A DNA stretch of 20,009 nt from contig JBEAQD010000040.1 of NCBI GenBank assembly GCA_041164045.1, positions 1 to 20,009 of the forward strand, read 5' to 3'. Numbering within the stretch: position 1 is the stretch's first letter; every line of letters starts with the position of its first letter. Below the pieces are notes generated by a model, which ran no database searches, was not told the origin of the DNA, and was given only the letters and a program-made list of their open reading frames with translations. Below, piece after piece: positions 5,363 to 12,821 of this stretch. The DNA comes from CALRBF01 sp041164045 (GTDB lineage Bacteria > Patescibacteriota > Minisyncoccia > SW-4-49-11). Made by a program: the position numbers and the translations under genes.

Positions 5363-5503
5363 TCAATCAGAATCTACCTCCCCGGTTTCTGTAATTCCCA
5401 TGGCATCCCTCTGGGCTTCCGGAGGCAGATCTAGAAATCTCCTCTGTATAACCACATAAAAACATAAAAATATAGCGATGACTGCGACAGCGACGAAAGC
5501 CAT
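5363..5503 (-). CDS. Very small membrane protein (46 aa), unknown
   Basis: The frame starts with ATG at 5501-5503, with GAGGA six bases upstream, and ends in TGA. Residues 2-19 (AFVAVAVIAIFLCFYVVI) form one transmembrane helix. They are followed by a basic stop-transfer piece QRRF and a short acidic tail that ends in VDSD, so the tail is probably cytoplasmic. A possible promoter is TAGACA (5550-5555) with GATAAA about 15 bases on, sharing AAATGTGATA with the promoter at 4978-5005. A strong terminator follows. The codons use more G and C than neighbouring large genes. No family is recognised; the evidence for coding is the complete set of expression signals and the membrane-protein pattern. 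Confidence 0.6.
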   Translation of the reverse strand: MAFVAVAVIAIFLCFYVVIQRRFLDLPPEAQRDAMGITETGEVDSD

Positions 5504-5653
5504 AATATCCTCGAAAAAACCCAATCACTTTATCACATTTATTTAATTTTGTCTACTGTCTGTATAATGGAGGGATAAACCCCCTCCTAAATAAAGCATA
5601 GGAGAGACTTAAACCCTCCGCTACGAAATAACAAAGGCGACTGAAATGCCTCC

Positions 5654-7657
5654 CTACCACTCAGGGTCATAGTCAGTATAAGTCAGAGACAATTGCTCCA
5701 AAAGATGATCCGGGATTTCATTGATAAACCTTGAGGAGGGATTAGACTGAATTTGTCCGAATATTCGCCTCAATTGAGTGTAAGTCATATATAATTTATC
5801 CTTGGCTCTAGTAATGCCGACATAACATAAGCGTCGCTCTTCTTCTAATTCTTTATGGGATACTAGGCTTCGGGAATGGGGGAGTATACCTTCTTCCATT
5901 CCAATCATAAAGACTACAGGGAATTCCAACCCCTTAGCCGCATGATAAGTCATCAAAGTGACCGCTTGACTCGCCTGCATACCATCAATATCTGAGAGCA
6001 AAGCCGTCTCTTGTAAAAATTCATACAAAGCCTCCTCAACAGCAAGATTGTCAAATTTCTGAGTAACAGTGAACAACTCCTCAATATACTCCATCCTAGC
6101 TTCATTTTCTTTGTTCTTTTCCCAATGACTAGTATAACTGGTAATTTTGAGTATATCTGCCACTAATTGAGATAAATTATACTTCTCCTTCTCAAAATAA
6201 CCTCTAAGCTCCAAAATTTGCTCACAGAAGGCTAGAATTCCATTTTTAGCCTTACCAGTCAACTTCAAGCCAAACTTCTCTGGCTCGGTCAATAATTGGA
6301 TTAGGTCTACATTTTGCTCCATATCGTTAATCCCAGAGTAGGCGGCAAGAATTTTATCTACACTAGCCTTACCGACTGACCTCTTTGGTACATTGATAAT
6401 TCGGCGAAAAGAAGCCGTGTCATTATTATTATAAATAAATTTCAAATAAGCTAACAAGTCCTTGATCTCAGCTCGCTCATAGAATTTAGTCCCTCCCACA
6501 ATCTGATAGGGGATTCTAAGTTGTAAAAAAGCCTCTTCCAAAGCTCGAGACTGAGCATTAGTACGATACAGACAAGCAAATCCTGACAAAGGATATTTAC
6601 CCGAACCGACTAAATCCTTGATGGTGCGAGCCACAAATAAACTCTCCTGATACTCATTCTCAGCCTCTACCAAGTGAATCAAATCCCCAGATTCTTTATC
6701 TGTCCAGAGATTTTTATCAGTTCTTTGGCTATTCTTCTCAATCACCTGATTAGCCGCATCCAAAATAATCTGAGTGGAACGATAATTCTGCTCCAGCAAT
6801 ACTACTTTGGTATTTTTATAATCCTTTTCAAAATTCAAAATATTCTTAAAATCAGCCCCCCGCCAAGAATAAATCGCCTGAAAATCATCCCCAACCACAC
6901 ATAAATTCTTATATTTATTAGCCAATAACTTCACTAATTCATATTGAGCCTGATTGGTATCCTGATACTCATCAATCATAATATACTTGAATCGCTCTTG
7001 ATATTTTGCCAATACATCAGTAAATTCCTTGAATAATACCACCGTATTCATAATAATATCATCAAAATCCATAGCATTATTCTTCCGTAATTGCTTTTGG
7101 TATTCTTGATACAACTCTATAGCCAACTCCTCCAATGGACTAGTTGGATTATAAGTAGCAAATTGAGTGGCTGAGACTAGATTATTCTTGGCTTTGGAAA
7201 TCAGATTATGAATAGTGGCTGGCTTGACCTGCTCTTTGGAAATATCTCTTTTTTTGAGTAAATCCTTGATAATATTCTGACTATCCGTAGTATCATAAAT
7301 CAAAAAAGACCTATCATACCCGAGAGCCTCCGCCTCCCGATGTAGTATATTCAGACAAACAGAGTGAAAAGTACCTACCATAGGCATAGCCGGTACATCA
7401 CCCTCAAAAGAAGTTTCTAATAGATGGCTAATTCGCTCTTTCATCTCTTTGGCAGCTTTATTAGTAAAAGTGACCGCCAGAATATTAAAGGGAGAAATCC
7501 CCTCAGCAATCATATAAGCAATTCGCTTAGTCAAGGTAGAGGTTTTACCTGAACCCGCTCCAGCTAACACCAAAACCGGACCCTCGATAGTCTCGGCAGC
7601 TTCTAATTGCTTATCATTAAGCCCTCTTAAAATTGGATGTATTTTCTCTTTGGACAT
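5654..7657 (-). CDS. pcrA: UvrD/PcrA-type ATP-dependent DNA helicase
   Basis: This 667-residue superfamily 1A helicase has all the motifs in order: Q motif LNDKQLEA (13-20), Walker A AGAGSGKT (32-39), Ia TFTNKAAKEMKER (63-75), Ib TFHS (96-99), II DEYQDTNQ (229-236), III VGDDFQAIYSWRGA (255-268), IV QNYRST (290-295), V around VTLMTYHAAKGLEFP and VI RRLCYVGITRAK near the C-terminus. Motif III reads GDDFQA where most UvrD/PcrA proteins have GDxDQS. It unwinds DNA 3' to 5' in repair and in clearing replication blocks. At 667 residues it is shorter than typical PcrA (about 720-750) and lacks the long C-terminal extension. It stands alone; tRNA-Cys lies 44 bases upstream on the same strand. No Shine-Dalgarno site is visible. 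Confidence 0.93.
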   Translation of the reverse strand: MSKEKIHPILRGLNDKQLEAAETIEGPVLVLAGAGSGKTSTLTKRIAYMIAEGISPFNILAVTFTNKAAKEMKERISHLLETSFEGDVPAMPMVGTFHSVCLNILHREAEALGYDRSFLIYDTTDSQNIIKDLLKKRDISKEQVKPATIHNLISKAKNNLVSATQFATYNPTSPLEELAIELYQEYQKQLRKNNAMDFDDIIMNTVVLFKEFTDVLAKYQERFKYIMIDEYQDTNQAQYELVKLLANKYKNLCVVGDDFQAIYSWRGADFKNILNFEKDYKNTKVVLLEQNYRSTQIILDAANQVIEKNSQRTDKNLWTDKESGDLIHLVEAENEYQESLFVARTIKDLVGSGKYPLSGFACLYRTNAQSRALEEAFLQLRIPYQIVGGTKFYERAEIKDLLAYLKFIYNNNDTASFRRIINVPKRSVGKASVDKILAAYSGINDMEQNVDLIQLLTEPEKFGLKLTGKAKNGILAFCEQILELRGYFEKEKYNLSQLVADILKITSYTSHWEKNKENEARMEYIEELFTVTQKFDNLAVEEALYEFLQETALLSDIDGMQASQAVTLMTYHAAKGLEFPVVFMIGMEEGILPHSRSLVSHKELEEERRLCYVGITRAKDKLYMTYTQLRRIFGQIQSNPSSRFINEIPDHLLEQLSLTYTDYDPEW

Positions 7658-7701
7658 TGTATTTATGACTTTATACTTTTGATATCTATCAAACTGACAG
7701 T

Positions 7702-7775
7702 TGGAGGCTCCAAGCGGACTCGCACCGCTGTAGAGGGTTTTGCAGACCCGTGCCTAACTTCTCGGCCATGGAGCC
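7702..7775 (-). tRNA. tRNA-Cys (anticodon GCA)
   Basis: The acceptor stem GGCTCCA/TGGAGCC is perfect, with discriminator T as expected for cysteine and an encoded CCA. The anticodon loop is CTGCAAA. Two oddities: the anticodon stem CGGGT/ACCCT has a C-U mismatch at its top pair (27-43), and the T-loop reads TGCGAGT, with G where U55 is usual. No tail repeat follows it. Confidence 0.94.
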
Positions 7776-7892
7776 AGTTATGGGATTTAGTATATCATAG
7801 ATTCAGATTTTAGGGAAATGAAAAAGGCCCAATGGTGGTAGGGGATGGGGGCCTGTAAGTCGCCCCTACGATTCATAATTTACAATTAATAA

Positions 7893-7921
7893 TTCATCAT
7901 TTTTTACTTCAATGCTATAAT
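7893..7921 (+). promoter_or_regulatory. Promoter of the SPOUT methyltransferase gene
   Basis: A perfect extended -10 TGCTATAAT (7913-7921) lies about 22 bases before a start site that would leave a leader of some 20 bases. The -35 (TTCATC, 7893-7898) is weak, as is common with extended -10 promoters. Confidence 0.55.
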
Positions 7922-7949
7922 ATAACTATAAAATCTAAATTTAACCCTT

Positions 7950-8546
7950 ATGCCCAAGGATAAATCTCAATTCTTTACTTTTAGCCCTGATGAGGGAGGT
8001 ACTTTACCTTTTAACATCAATAGCAAGCGCAACGTGACAGATCAATTAGCTTGGGCTAAAAGGGAGGATATTCTGGAGTCTATTAACCCGAATAAAATCC
8101 CAGTTTCTCTGCTTCTGGTCAATATAGATAGGGATAATAATATTGGTAATATCATAAGATCAGCCAATACCTTTGGGGTGCAAGAGATATTAATTTATGG
8201 ACGCAAAAAGTTTGACCGCCGAACTAGTGTGGGAGCGGAGTTTTTTATGCAATTTCGGCATATTAGATTTATCGAGGAGATAGCCCCGCTAAAGCAAGAG
8301 TTTGACCTAATTCTAGGACTAGAGCAGACTGAGTCTTCAGTGGAATTACATAGTTATCAGTGGCCAGAGAATCAGAATATTTTGATAGCCGTAGGGAATG
8401 AAGGCAAGGGTCTACCTCAAGAAATTCTAGATATTTGTGATACCACCCTTGAGATAGAGCAATACGGCACCACCAGATCCCTGAATGTCTCTGTAGCTGC
8501 GGGAATTGTGCTATATGATTATAAGATGAAAAAATTTGCTTCTTAG
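7950..8546 (+). CDS. SPOUT-class RNA 2'-O-methyltransferase (TrmH/SpoU family)
   Basis: This 198-residue protein has the three SpoU motifs: NNIGNIIRSANTFG (63-76) with the conserved Asn and Arg, VGNEGKGLP (148-156), and the knot-forming SLNVSVAAGI (177-186), which binds S-adenosylmethionine. The family methylates the ribose 2'-OH of tRNA or rRNA nucleotides; the target here cannot be assigned. It lacks the N-terminal L30e-like domain of RlmB-type enzymes, and instead has about 50 residues without a recognised fold (FFTFSPDEGGTLPF...). It is transcribed alone on the plus strand, divergent from tRNA-Cys and pcrA. Confidence 0.88.
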   Translation: MPKDKSQFFTFSPDEGGTLPFNINSKRNVTDQLAWAKREDILESINPNKIPVSLLLVNIDRDNNIGNIIRSANTFGVQEILIYGRKKFDRRTSVGAEFFMQFRHIRFIEEIAPLKQEFDLILGLEQTESSVELHSYQWPENQNILIAVGNEGKGLPQEILDICDTTLEIEQYGTTRSLNVSVAAGIVLYDYKMKKFAS

Positions 8547-8593
8547 CTTGGGTATAGTATAAGTTTAGGAAGTCTAATTAAAGTGTAGAGTTT

Positions 8594-8638
8594 TTGTCTC
8601 CCTTTGGAGGGAGTACCCGCAGGGGGAGGGTGGATAGA
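8594..8638 (-). repeat. 45-base dispersed repeat, partner of 791-835 (inverted)
   Basis: It is the exact reverse complement of 791-835. It begins 47 bases after the SPOUT gene stop codon. The palindrome within it could fold in the transcript tail but has no T-run. Confidence 0.85.
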
Positions 8639-8687
8639 TTATATTACTAAATTTTATTCAAAAACCATAGTATAACTTTAATAATAC

Positions 8688-8754
8688 TCCACCCCGTCTC
8701 CCCGCTATGTAAACATAGCAGGAATCCACCCCTCAAGAGGGGAATTTAGCTCAA
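8688..8754 (+). repeat. CCCCTC-AAGAGGGG repeat (half of the 17233-17368 type)
   Basis: It starts TCCACCCCGTCTCCC, has a GCTATG/CATAGC hairpin and ends in the same 21-base arm (8727-8747) and following AGCTCAA as the right end of 17233-17368. Only the right half of that element is present, together with the 45-base repeat at 8594. Confidence 0.65.
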
Positions 8755-8816
8755 TCTACCTGCTATCGATAAAAAAGGAGGACAAAATAAAATACATTTA
8801 GCTAAAAACTTCATTA

Positions 8817-8839
8817 CCAGTGTCAAAACTGGCTTTTTT
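8817..8839 (+). terminator. Rho-independent terminator, plus strand
   Basis: The stem CCAGT/ACTGG with loop GTCAAA is followed by CTTTTTT. It lies about 270 bases after the SPOUT gene stop, or could end a short untranslated transcript; AGGAGG at 8777-8782 has no ATG behind it. Confidence 0.6.
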
Positions 8840-8856
8840 ATTATATTTAAAGTTAA

Positions 8857-8884
8857 TTAAAACCGGCTGTCATTGGGCAGTCGG
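8857..8884 (-). terminator. Probable terminator of the 57-aa gene
   Basis: On the minus strand CCGACTG pairs with CAGCCGG (one A-C mismatch) and is followed by TTTTAATTAA. It lies 28 bases after the stop codon at 8912. Confidence 0.55.
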
Positions 8885-8911
8885 TGGTAGTTTTTAGTGA
8901 TTGCAAAACAC

Positions 8912-9085
8912 TCAGGAAGGTGGGGGTTTTGGAATACAAATTCCAGATTCTTCAAAGATTTGCTCTGCTCGAGTAACTTCGCTCAAGTGCTTATCGCAAG
9001 GATAGTTTCTTTGTTTTTCTCTCGCCACTCTGAGTTTTTCTGCATGATAATCAAAATCAGTGTGACCAGGATAAAGCTTAGGCAT
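8912..9085 (-). CDS. Small hydrophilic protein (57 aa), unknown
   Basis: I do not recognise the family, but the expression signals are the best in the window: a consensus promoter (TTGACA, 17 bases, TATAAT), then TAGGAGGG eight bases before the ATG at 9083-9085. The protein starts MPKLYPGHTDFDYHAEKLRV. It has a charged, probably helical centre (AEKLRVAREKQRNY), and ends in a proline-rich tail (IPKPPPS). It has two cysteines (about 30 and 50) and four histidines or more than one possible metal ligand pair, though no standard zinc motif. There is no signal peptide or membrane segment, so it should be cytosolic. It follows rbfA on the same strand but has its own promoter. A 72-codon frame on the opposite strand is a shadow. 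Confidence 0.7.
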   Translation of the reverse strand: MPKLYPGHTDFDYHAEKLRVAREKQRNYPCDKHLSEVTRAEQIFEESGICIPKPPPS

Positions 9086-9120
9086 GGCAATGCCCTCCTA
9101 AAGAGCAGGTTATGAATTAT

Positions 9121-9149
9121 ATTATATTACAAACTCTAACTTTTGTCAA
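9121..9149 (-). promoter_or_regulatory. Consensus promoter of the 57-aa gene
   Basis: TTGACA (9144-9149) and TATAAT (9121-9126) are both perfect and 17 bases apart on the minus strand. It starts 20 bases after the rbfA stop codon, so the 57-residue gene is transcribed independently of infB-rbfA. Confidence 0.8.
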
Positions 9150-9169
9150 AAATTATTAGCTTTTTTGGC

Positions 9170-9508
9170 TTATTCACTCAACTCATCCAACAATTTTTCT
9201 ACCTCATAGGCCTCTAGGGCTTCGGTATCTATTTCAAATCTTAGCTCGGGGGAGCGACCTCGGGACAAGATATCGGCTAAATAATATTCATATTCTTTAT
9301 GATTTTTTCGTAATTTTTGTAGTACAGTACCTTGTTTGTCGGTAGGGAAAACTGTAATTTTTACATCTGCTACCTGTAAATCTGCACTCACAATGACTTT
9401 GGAAATGGTGACAAGAATTCCTGGCTCCAAGTCTAATTCTCTCAATATCAATGATGATAATTGCTCTTGAATTAATTGCTGATATCTGACTAGATGTCTA
9501 TCGGCCAT
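9170..9508 (-). CDS. rbfA: Ribosome-binding factor A
   Basis: This 112-residue protein matches RbfA in length and pattern. It has the N-terminal helix with QLIQEQLSSLILRELD, the strand-turn ISKVIVSADLQVADVKITVF typical of its KH-like fold, the helix LRKNHKEYEYYLADILSRGRSPEL, where family members usually have lR..la..l.lr..PeL, and the final strand RFEIDT. RbfA binds the 30S subunit during maturation of 16S rRNA helix 1 and is needed in the cold. Its start lies two bases after the infB stop, so the two genes are translationally coupled, the usual infB-rbfA order. Confidence 0.93.
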   Translation of the reverse strand: MADRHLVRYQQLIQEQLSSLILRELDLEPGILVTISKVIVSADLQVADVKITVFPTDKQGTVLQKLRKNHKEYEYYLADILSRGRSPELRFEIDTEALEAYEVEKLLDELSE

Positions 9509-9510
9509 AA

Positions 9511-11007
9511 TTATTTCTTAATTTGCTCATATACATACAGTATATCTCCTTCTACTGGGGTAGTTTTCTTGAATGAACAAGCTATCACCATACCACATTC
9601 ATTACCTTCCATTACATCGGCTACATCTTGTTTATCTTGTTGTAAATTGGATAATTTTCCTTGTACTATAACTTTGCCTTCTGAGTTCTCAATTTCAATC
9701 AAACCATTTCTGACCATTCTACCGGTTTGCACTAGCCCTCCTAAAATAAGGCTCTTTTTATCTTCTTTGAAAACTTTCAAAACTTTGAGCTCTCCCAAAT
9801 CAGTTCGAGTCACTTTTGGACCCTCGAGCTGGGTAATCTGATCTCTAATTTCATCAATTAGCTCATAAATTAGCTTATAATGCTTGATTACTACATCTTT
9901 GAGATTAGCAAGTTCTAGCATTTTCTTGTCTTGCTTGATGCCAAAACCTAAGATCACGGCTTGTTTGACCTTGGCTTCATTGATATCATTGGCATTGATA
10001 TCTCCTACTTCTCGGGATACAATGGTAATCTTGATATCTAATTGCACAATTTGCCCTAAAGCATATTCTATAGCATCCAGAGACCCTATAGAATCAGCTT
10101 TGATTATCAAATTCAGAGTTTTTTCTTTTTCTAACATTGACTGAATTACAGGATTATTAGCTGGTGGGATTTTGGCAGCTTCAATTAGCTCCATAGCTTC
10201 ATTTTCGGAAGACACTACTCTGAACTCATCTCCAGCGGAAGCCACACCTTTTAGCCCCAAGATTCTGGCTGGTTCTGATGGATTTACTTCTTTAATATTA
10301 GCTCCTTTATCGTCGGTGAGTCTCCTGACCTTACCATAGACAGAGTTACCAACCAAGACTACATCTCCTAATTTTAATTTACCATTCAAAACCACAATAT
10401 CTGACAATGGTCCGGCTTTAGAATCCAAAAATGACTCCAAAATAAACCCATCGGTAGCACTGCTATCATAATTGGCCTTTAATTCCTCAACTTCAGCCAC
10501 CAAAGCAATCATTTCTAATAATTCTGGTACTCCCTCTCCACTGACTGAGGATACATTCAAGACAATAGTCTGGCCACCCCATTCCTCTGGAGTCAGCTCT
10601 AATTCAGCAAGGTCAGCCTTAATTTTATCCAAGATTAAATTAGGCTTATCTATTTTGGTAATAGCAACAATAATTGGTAGCTTGGTACTTTTAGCAAGTT
10701 CAATAGCCTCCAAAGTTTGAGGCTTAACTCCCTCGTCTCCAGCGATGACTATAATTATAATATCTGCAGTTTTAATCCCACGACTTCGAATAGATTTAAA
10801 AGCTTCGTGACCAGGAGTATCAATAAAAGTAATTTTGGCATCTTTATAAGCCACCTGATAAGACCCAATATGCTGAGTAATTCCACCCGCTTCACCCGCT
10901 GTCACATTAGCTTTACGAATATAATCAAGAAGACTAGTTTTACCATGGTCAATATGCCCCATAATAGTGACTATTGGCGGTCTTGGCTGAATACTTGAAT
11001 TTGACAT
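9511..11007 (-). CDS. infB: Translation initiation factor IF-2 (short form)
   Basis: This 498-residue protein holds the GTPase core: G1 GHIDHGKT (17-24), G2 GGITQHIG (41-48), G3 DTPGH (63-67), G4 TKID (117-120) and G5 SSVSG (153-157). Domains II to IV follow, ending in the fMet-tRNA-binding beta-barrel (GMVIACSFKKTTPVEGDILYV at the end). IF-2 places initiator tRNA on the ribosome and hydrolyses GTP at subunit joining. The N-terminal domains of other bacterial IF-2 (700-900 residues) are absent, as is common in reduced genomes. G4 has Thr instead of Asn (TKxD for NKxD). G1 has Ile19 in place of the common Val. It lies between the DUF4446 gene (5-base gap) and rbfA (2-base gap). Confidence 0.96.
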   Translation of the reverse strand: MSNSSIQPRPPIVTIMGHIDHGKTSLLDYIRKANVTAGEAGGITQHIGSYQVAYKDAKITFIDTPGHEAFKSIRSRGIKTADIIIIVIAGDEGVKPQTLEAIELAKSTKLPIIVAITKIDKPNLILDKIKADLAELELTPEEWGGQTIVLNVSSVSGEGVPELLEMIALVAEVEELKANYDSSATDGFILESFLDSKAGPLSDIVVLNGKLKLGDVVLVGNSVYGKVRRLTDDKGANIKEVNPSEPARILGLKGVASAGDEFRVVSSENEAMELIEAAKIPPANNPVIQSMLEKEKTLNLIIKADSIGSLDAIEYALGQIVQLDIKITIVSREVGDINANDINEAKVKQAVILGFGIKQDKKMLELANLKDVVIKHYKLIYELIDEIRDQITQLEGPKVTRTDLGELKVLKVFKEDKKSLILGGLVQTGRMVRNGLIEIENSEGKVIVQGKLSNLQQDKQDVADVMEGNECGMVIACSFKKTTPVEGDILYVYEQIKK

Positions 11008-11012
11008 AATAA

Positions 11013-11495
11013 CTAGAGTTTATTGATAAGAGGGGAGTTGATAGCAGCAGCCAAAACTTCAGCCTCCTCCTCGCTTAATTGTTGATTGGCTCGACCTTTT
11101 TCGATAGCCTTGGCATAAGACCGTCCGCCTTGTTCTCTGGTGGCAATATAAGTGATTAGGATACCAGAATTTTCATTATTCAGTAGGGCAGTGGTAAAGC
11201 TAGTATCACCACCCATATCCGCAAAAGGGTTGAATCTCTTGATGGATACTTTATGCAAGGTATAATTTAGAATTATACTATGAGATTGTAGTTCTGTAAA
11301 GGCTTTATCTAGCTTATAGTCTATAGTTTGAAACTTTTTGGCATAGGATTCTAGTAACTCATCTACATTGTCTATTTTGTCAGATTGAAAGACTCCCTTA
11401 ATTTTATTTTGCAAAAAATTCACTCGCCACCAGCTATACCCGGCCACTCCAATCGAAATAAGGCTTAATATACCCAGAAATATCTCCAAAACCAT
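11013..11495 (-). CDS. DUF4446 family membrane-anchored protein
   Basis: The 160-residue protein has one N-terminal membrane helix (about 2-22), a likely coiled-coil (about 38-72), and the DUF4446 signature RFNPFADMGGDTSFTTALL (87-105). It ends with the conserved LSEEEAEVLAAAI helix (140-152). The core GILITYIATREQGGRSYAKAI is also typical. Function is unknown in the family; it is found in Firmicutes and many CPR genomes. Here it is the first gene of DUF4446-infB-rbfA, and is expressed from the promoter at 11526-11554. Confidence 0.87.
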   Translation of the reverse strand: MVLEIFLGILSLISIGVAGYSWWRVNFLQNKIKGVFQSDKIDNVDELLESYAKKFQTIDYKLDKAFTELQSHSIILNYTLHKVSIKRFNPFADMGGDTSFTTALLNNENSGILITYIATREQGGRSYAKAIEKGRANQQLSEEEAEVLAAAINSPLINKL

Positions 11496-11501
11496 ATTCT
11501 C

Positions 11502-11554
11502 TTGCTAAATGTTACTAATACCTTTATACTACAACTATTCCAGACTTTTGACAA
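11502..11554. promoter_or_regulatory. Overlapping divergent promoters of DUF4446-infB-rbfA and rsmA
   Basis: Minus strand: TTGTCA (11549-11554), 17 bases, TAGTAT (11526-11531). Plus strand: TTGCTA (11502-11507), 17 bases, TATACT (11525-11530). The two -10 boxes occupy the same bases, so RNA polymerase could start in either direction from one site but not in both at once. Leaders would be about 22-24 bases each way. Confidence 0.55.
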
Positions 11555-11558
11555 GCAT

Positions 11559-12359
11559 ATGACCCAATCCCAAATTATAGAAATATTAGACAAATACAAG
11601 ATAAAGCCTCTACAATCTTTATCCCAGAATTTTTTTATTGACTCGAAATTATTACAAAAAATATTAAACACAATTCAACTCCCAGACAATTCCAGTATCC
11701 TTGAAATAGGACCAGGGCTTGGCTCCCTGACCGAATTATTAGTACAAACCCGATTACCAGTCATTGCTATTGAACTAGACAAAACTTTTGCCAAAATTTT
11801 ACCAGAGATATTAGATAATCCTGCTAATCTTACCATACACCACCAAGACATACTCAAATCCAAAGAGGTAATAGATAATATAGCCACCACCTATACCGTG
11901 ATTGCCAATATTCCCTATCATATTACAGGAGCCATTATCAGGCTATTAGTAGACAGAGCTAATCCAGCTCAAAGCATCAATCTATTAATTCAAAAAGAGG
12001 TCGCCCAAAATATACTCTCAGCCGAGCAAACTCTATTCAAACTCAGTGTCAATATTTATGCTGAAGCTAAGCTATTAGCCAATATCCCAAAAGAATGCTT
12101 TTATCCTCAACCTAAAGTAGACTCTAGTTTCATACAGCTAATTCCTCATAATCGCTATACGGATTATGACCGTGAAGCTGTGATACAATTAGCCAAACTT
12201 GCCTTCCAACAAAAAAGAAAAAAACTCTCCTCCTCCCTCAAACCCAAACTAACCAAAACAATAGGGGAGTATAGCCAAAATATACAAAACCTACTCAGCC
12301 TCCGCCCCCAAAACCTCAAACTTGAGAATTGGATAGAATTGTATGAGGAATTGAGGTAA
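11559..12359 (+). CDS. rsmA: 16S rRNA adenine dimethyltransferase RsmA (KsgA)
   Basis: I start at the ATG at 11559, giving 266 residues; the frame extends upstream to 11502, but that would lie across the promoter and adds a non-conserved N-terminus. The protein has the KsgA signature SLSQNFFID (20-28), the S-adenosylmethionine loop LEIGPGLGSLTELL (48-61), the acidic IELD (71-74) and the catalytic NIPY (117-120; NLPY in most). The C-terminal helical domain has RKKLSSSLK. It dimethylates two adjacent adenines in the loop of 16S rRNA helix 45, a late 30S assembly step. It diverges from the infB operon, which also serves 30S function. Confidence 0.95.
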   Translation: MTQSQIIEILDKYKIKPLQSLSQNFFIDSKLLQKILNTIQLPDNSSILEIGPGLGSLTELLVQTRLPVIAIELDKTFAKILPEILDNPANLTIHHQDILKSKEVIDNIATTYTVIANIPYHITGAIIRLLVDRANPAQSINLLIQKEVAQNILSAEQTLFKLSVNIYAEAKLLANIPKECFYPQPKVDSSFIQLIPHNRYTDYDREAVIQLAKLAFQQKRKKLSSSLKPKLTKTIGEYSQNIQNLLSLRPQNLKLENWIELYEELR

Positions 12360-12420
12360 ATGAAAAAACCCACATCCAAAGATATGAGCTTAAGAATAGA
12401 ATATAGTTTAAATATATTTT

Positions 12421-12693
12421 TTAACAATAAATTCCTTTGATTTGAGATGTTTGGATTAATATGTGAGTAATTCTTTCTGGATCAGTTGACACAATTATTC
12501 CATCCTCAGACAGCTCTGAAACAACACCTGTATATGAAGTATACTCCATATCCACAGTAACAGTTTGGCCAAGCTTAGGGTTATGACAAATATTACTTTT
12601 TTTCAATGTATCAGATTGTAGAGTATCCTCGCTATAAGCTCTAAACAATGGAATTATAACAGGTATTAATAAAAATAGAACCCATCTTTTCAT
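12421..12693 (-). CDS. Small secreted or anchored hypothetical protein (90 aa)
   Basis: I do not recognise this family. The N-terminus MKRWVLFLLIPVIIPLF is a signal peptide or membrane anchor; no strong AxA cleavage site is visible (FRAYSED is the nearest). After a polar linker, residues about 42-90 look like a small beta-barrel (LGQTVTVDMEYTSYTGVVSE...DGIIVST...THILIQTSQIKGIYC). The pattern, in which a modified GQxVxV start is followed by four strands, resembles SH3-like or Sm-like folds, but that is a guess from pattern alone. The promoter is TTGGTA-17-TATAAA with TG extension (12719-12747). A short stem GTGAA/TTCAC lies directly before the ATG and could affect initiation. Confidence 0.65.
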   Translation of the reverse strand: MKRWVLFLLIPVIIPLFRAYSEDTLQSDTLKKSNICHNPKLGQTVTVDMEYTSYTGVVSELSEDGIIVSTDPERITHILIQTSQIKGIYC

Positions 12694-12718
12694 AGTGAAA
12701 AATTCACAATGCTTATAT

Positions 12719-12747
12719 TTTATATCATATAATTTTTATATTACCAA
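12719..12747 (-). promoter_or_regulatory. Promoter of the 90-aa gene
   Basis: TTGGTA (12742-12747), 17 bases, TATAAA (12719-12724) on the minus strand, with TG one base before the -10 box. Confidence 0.5.
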
Positions 12748-12765
12748 AAATATTTATAATAAATG

Positions 12766-12797
12766 TAAAAAAACCTCATCAGGCGAGCGATGAGGTT
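12766..12797 (-). terminator. Terminator of the gene at 12822
   Basis: The perfect 9-bp stem AACCTCATC/GATGAGGTT (12772-12797) has an 8-base loop and is followed on the minus strand by a T-run (TTTTTAC). Confidence 0.85.
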
Positions 12798-12821
12798 GAA
12801 TGAAAATGAAACACAGAAAAT

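Noticed and set aside
8897..9115. 72-codon plus frame
   Set aside because: It is antisense to the 57-residue gene, which has a consensus promoter and AGGAGG.
11502..11558. Extended N-terminus of RsmA (19 extra residues)
   Set aside because: It lies across the divergent promoter, and the family normally starts close to the 11559 ATG.
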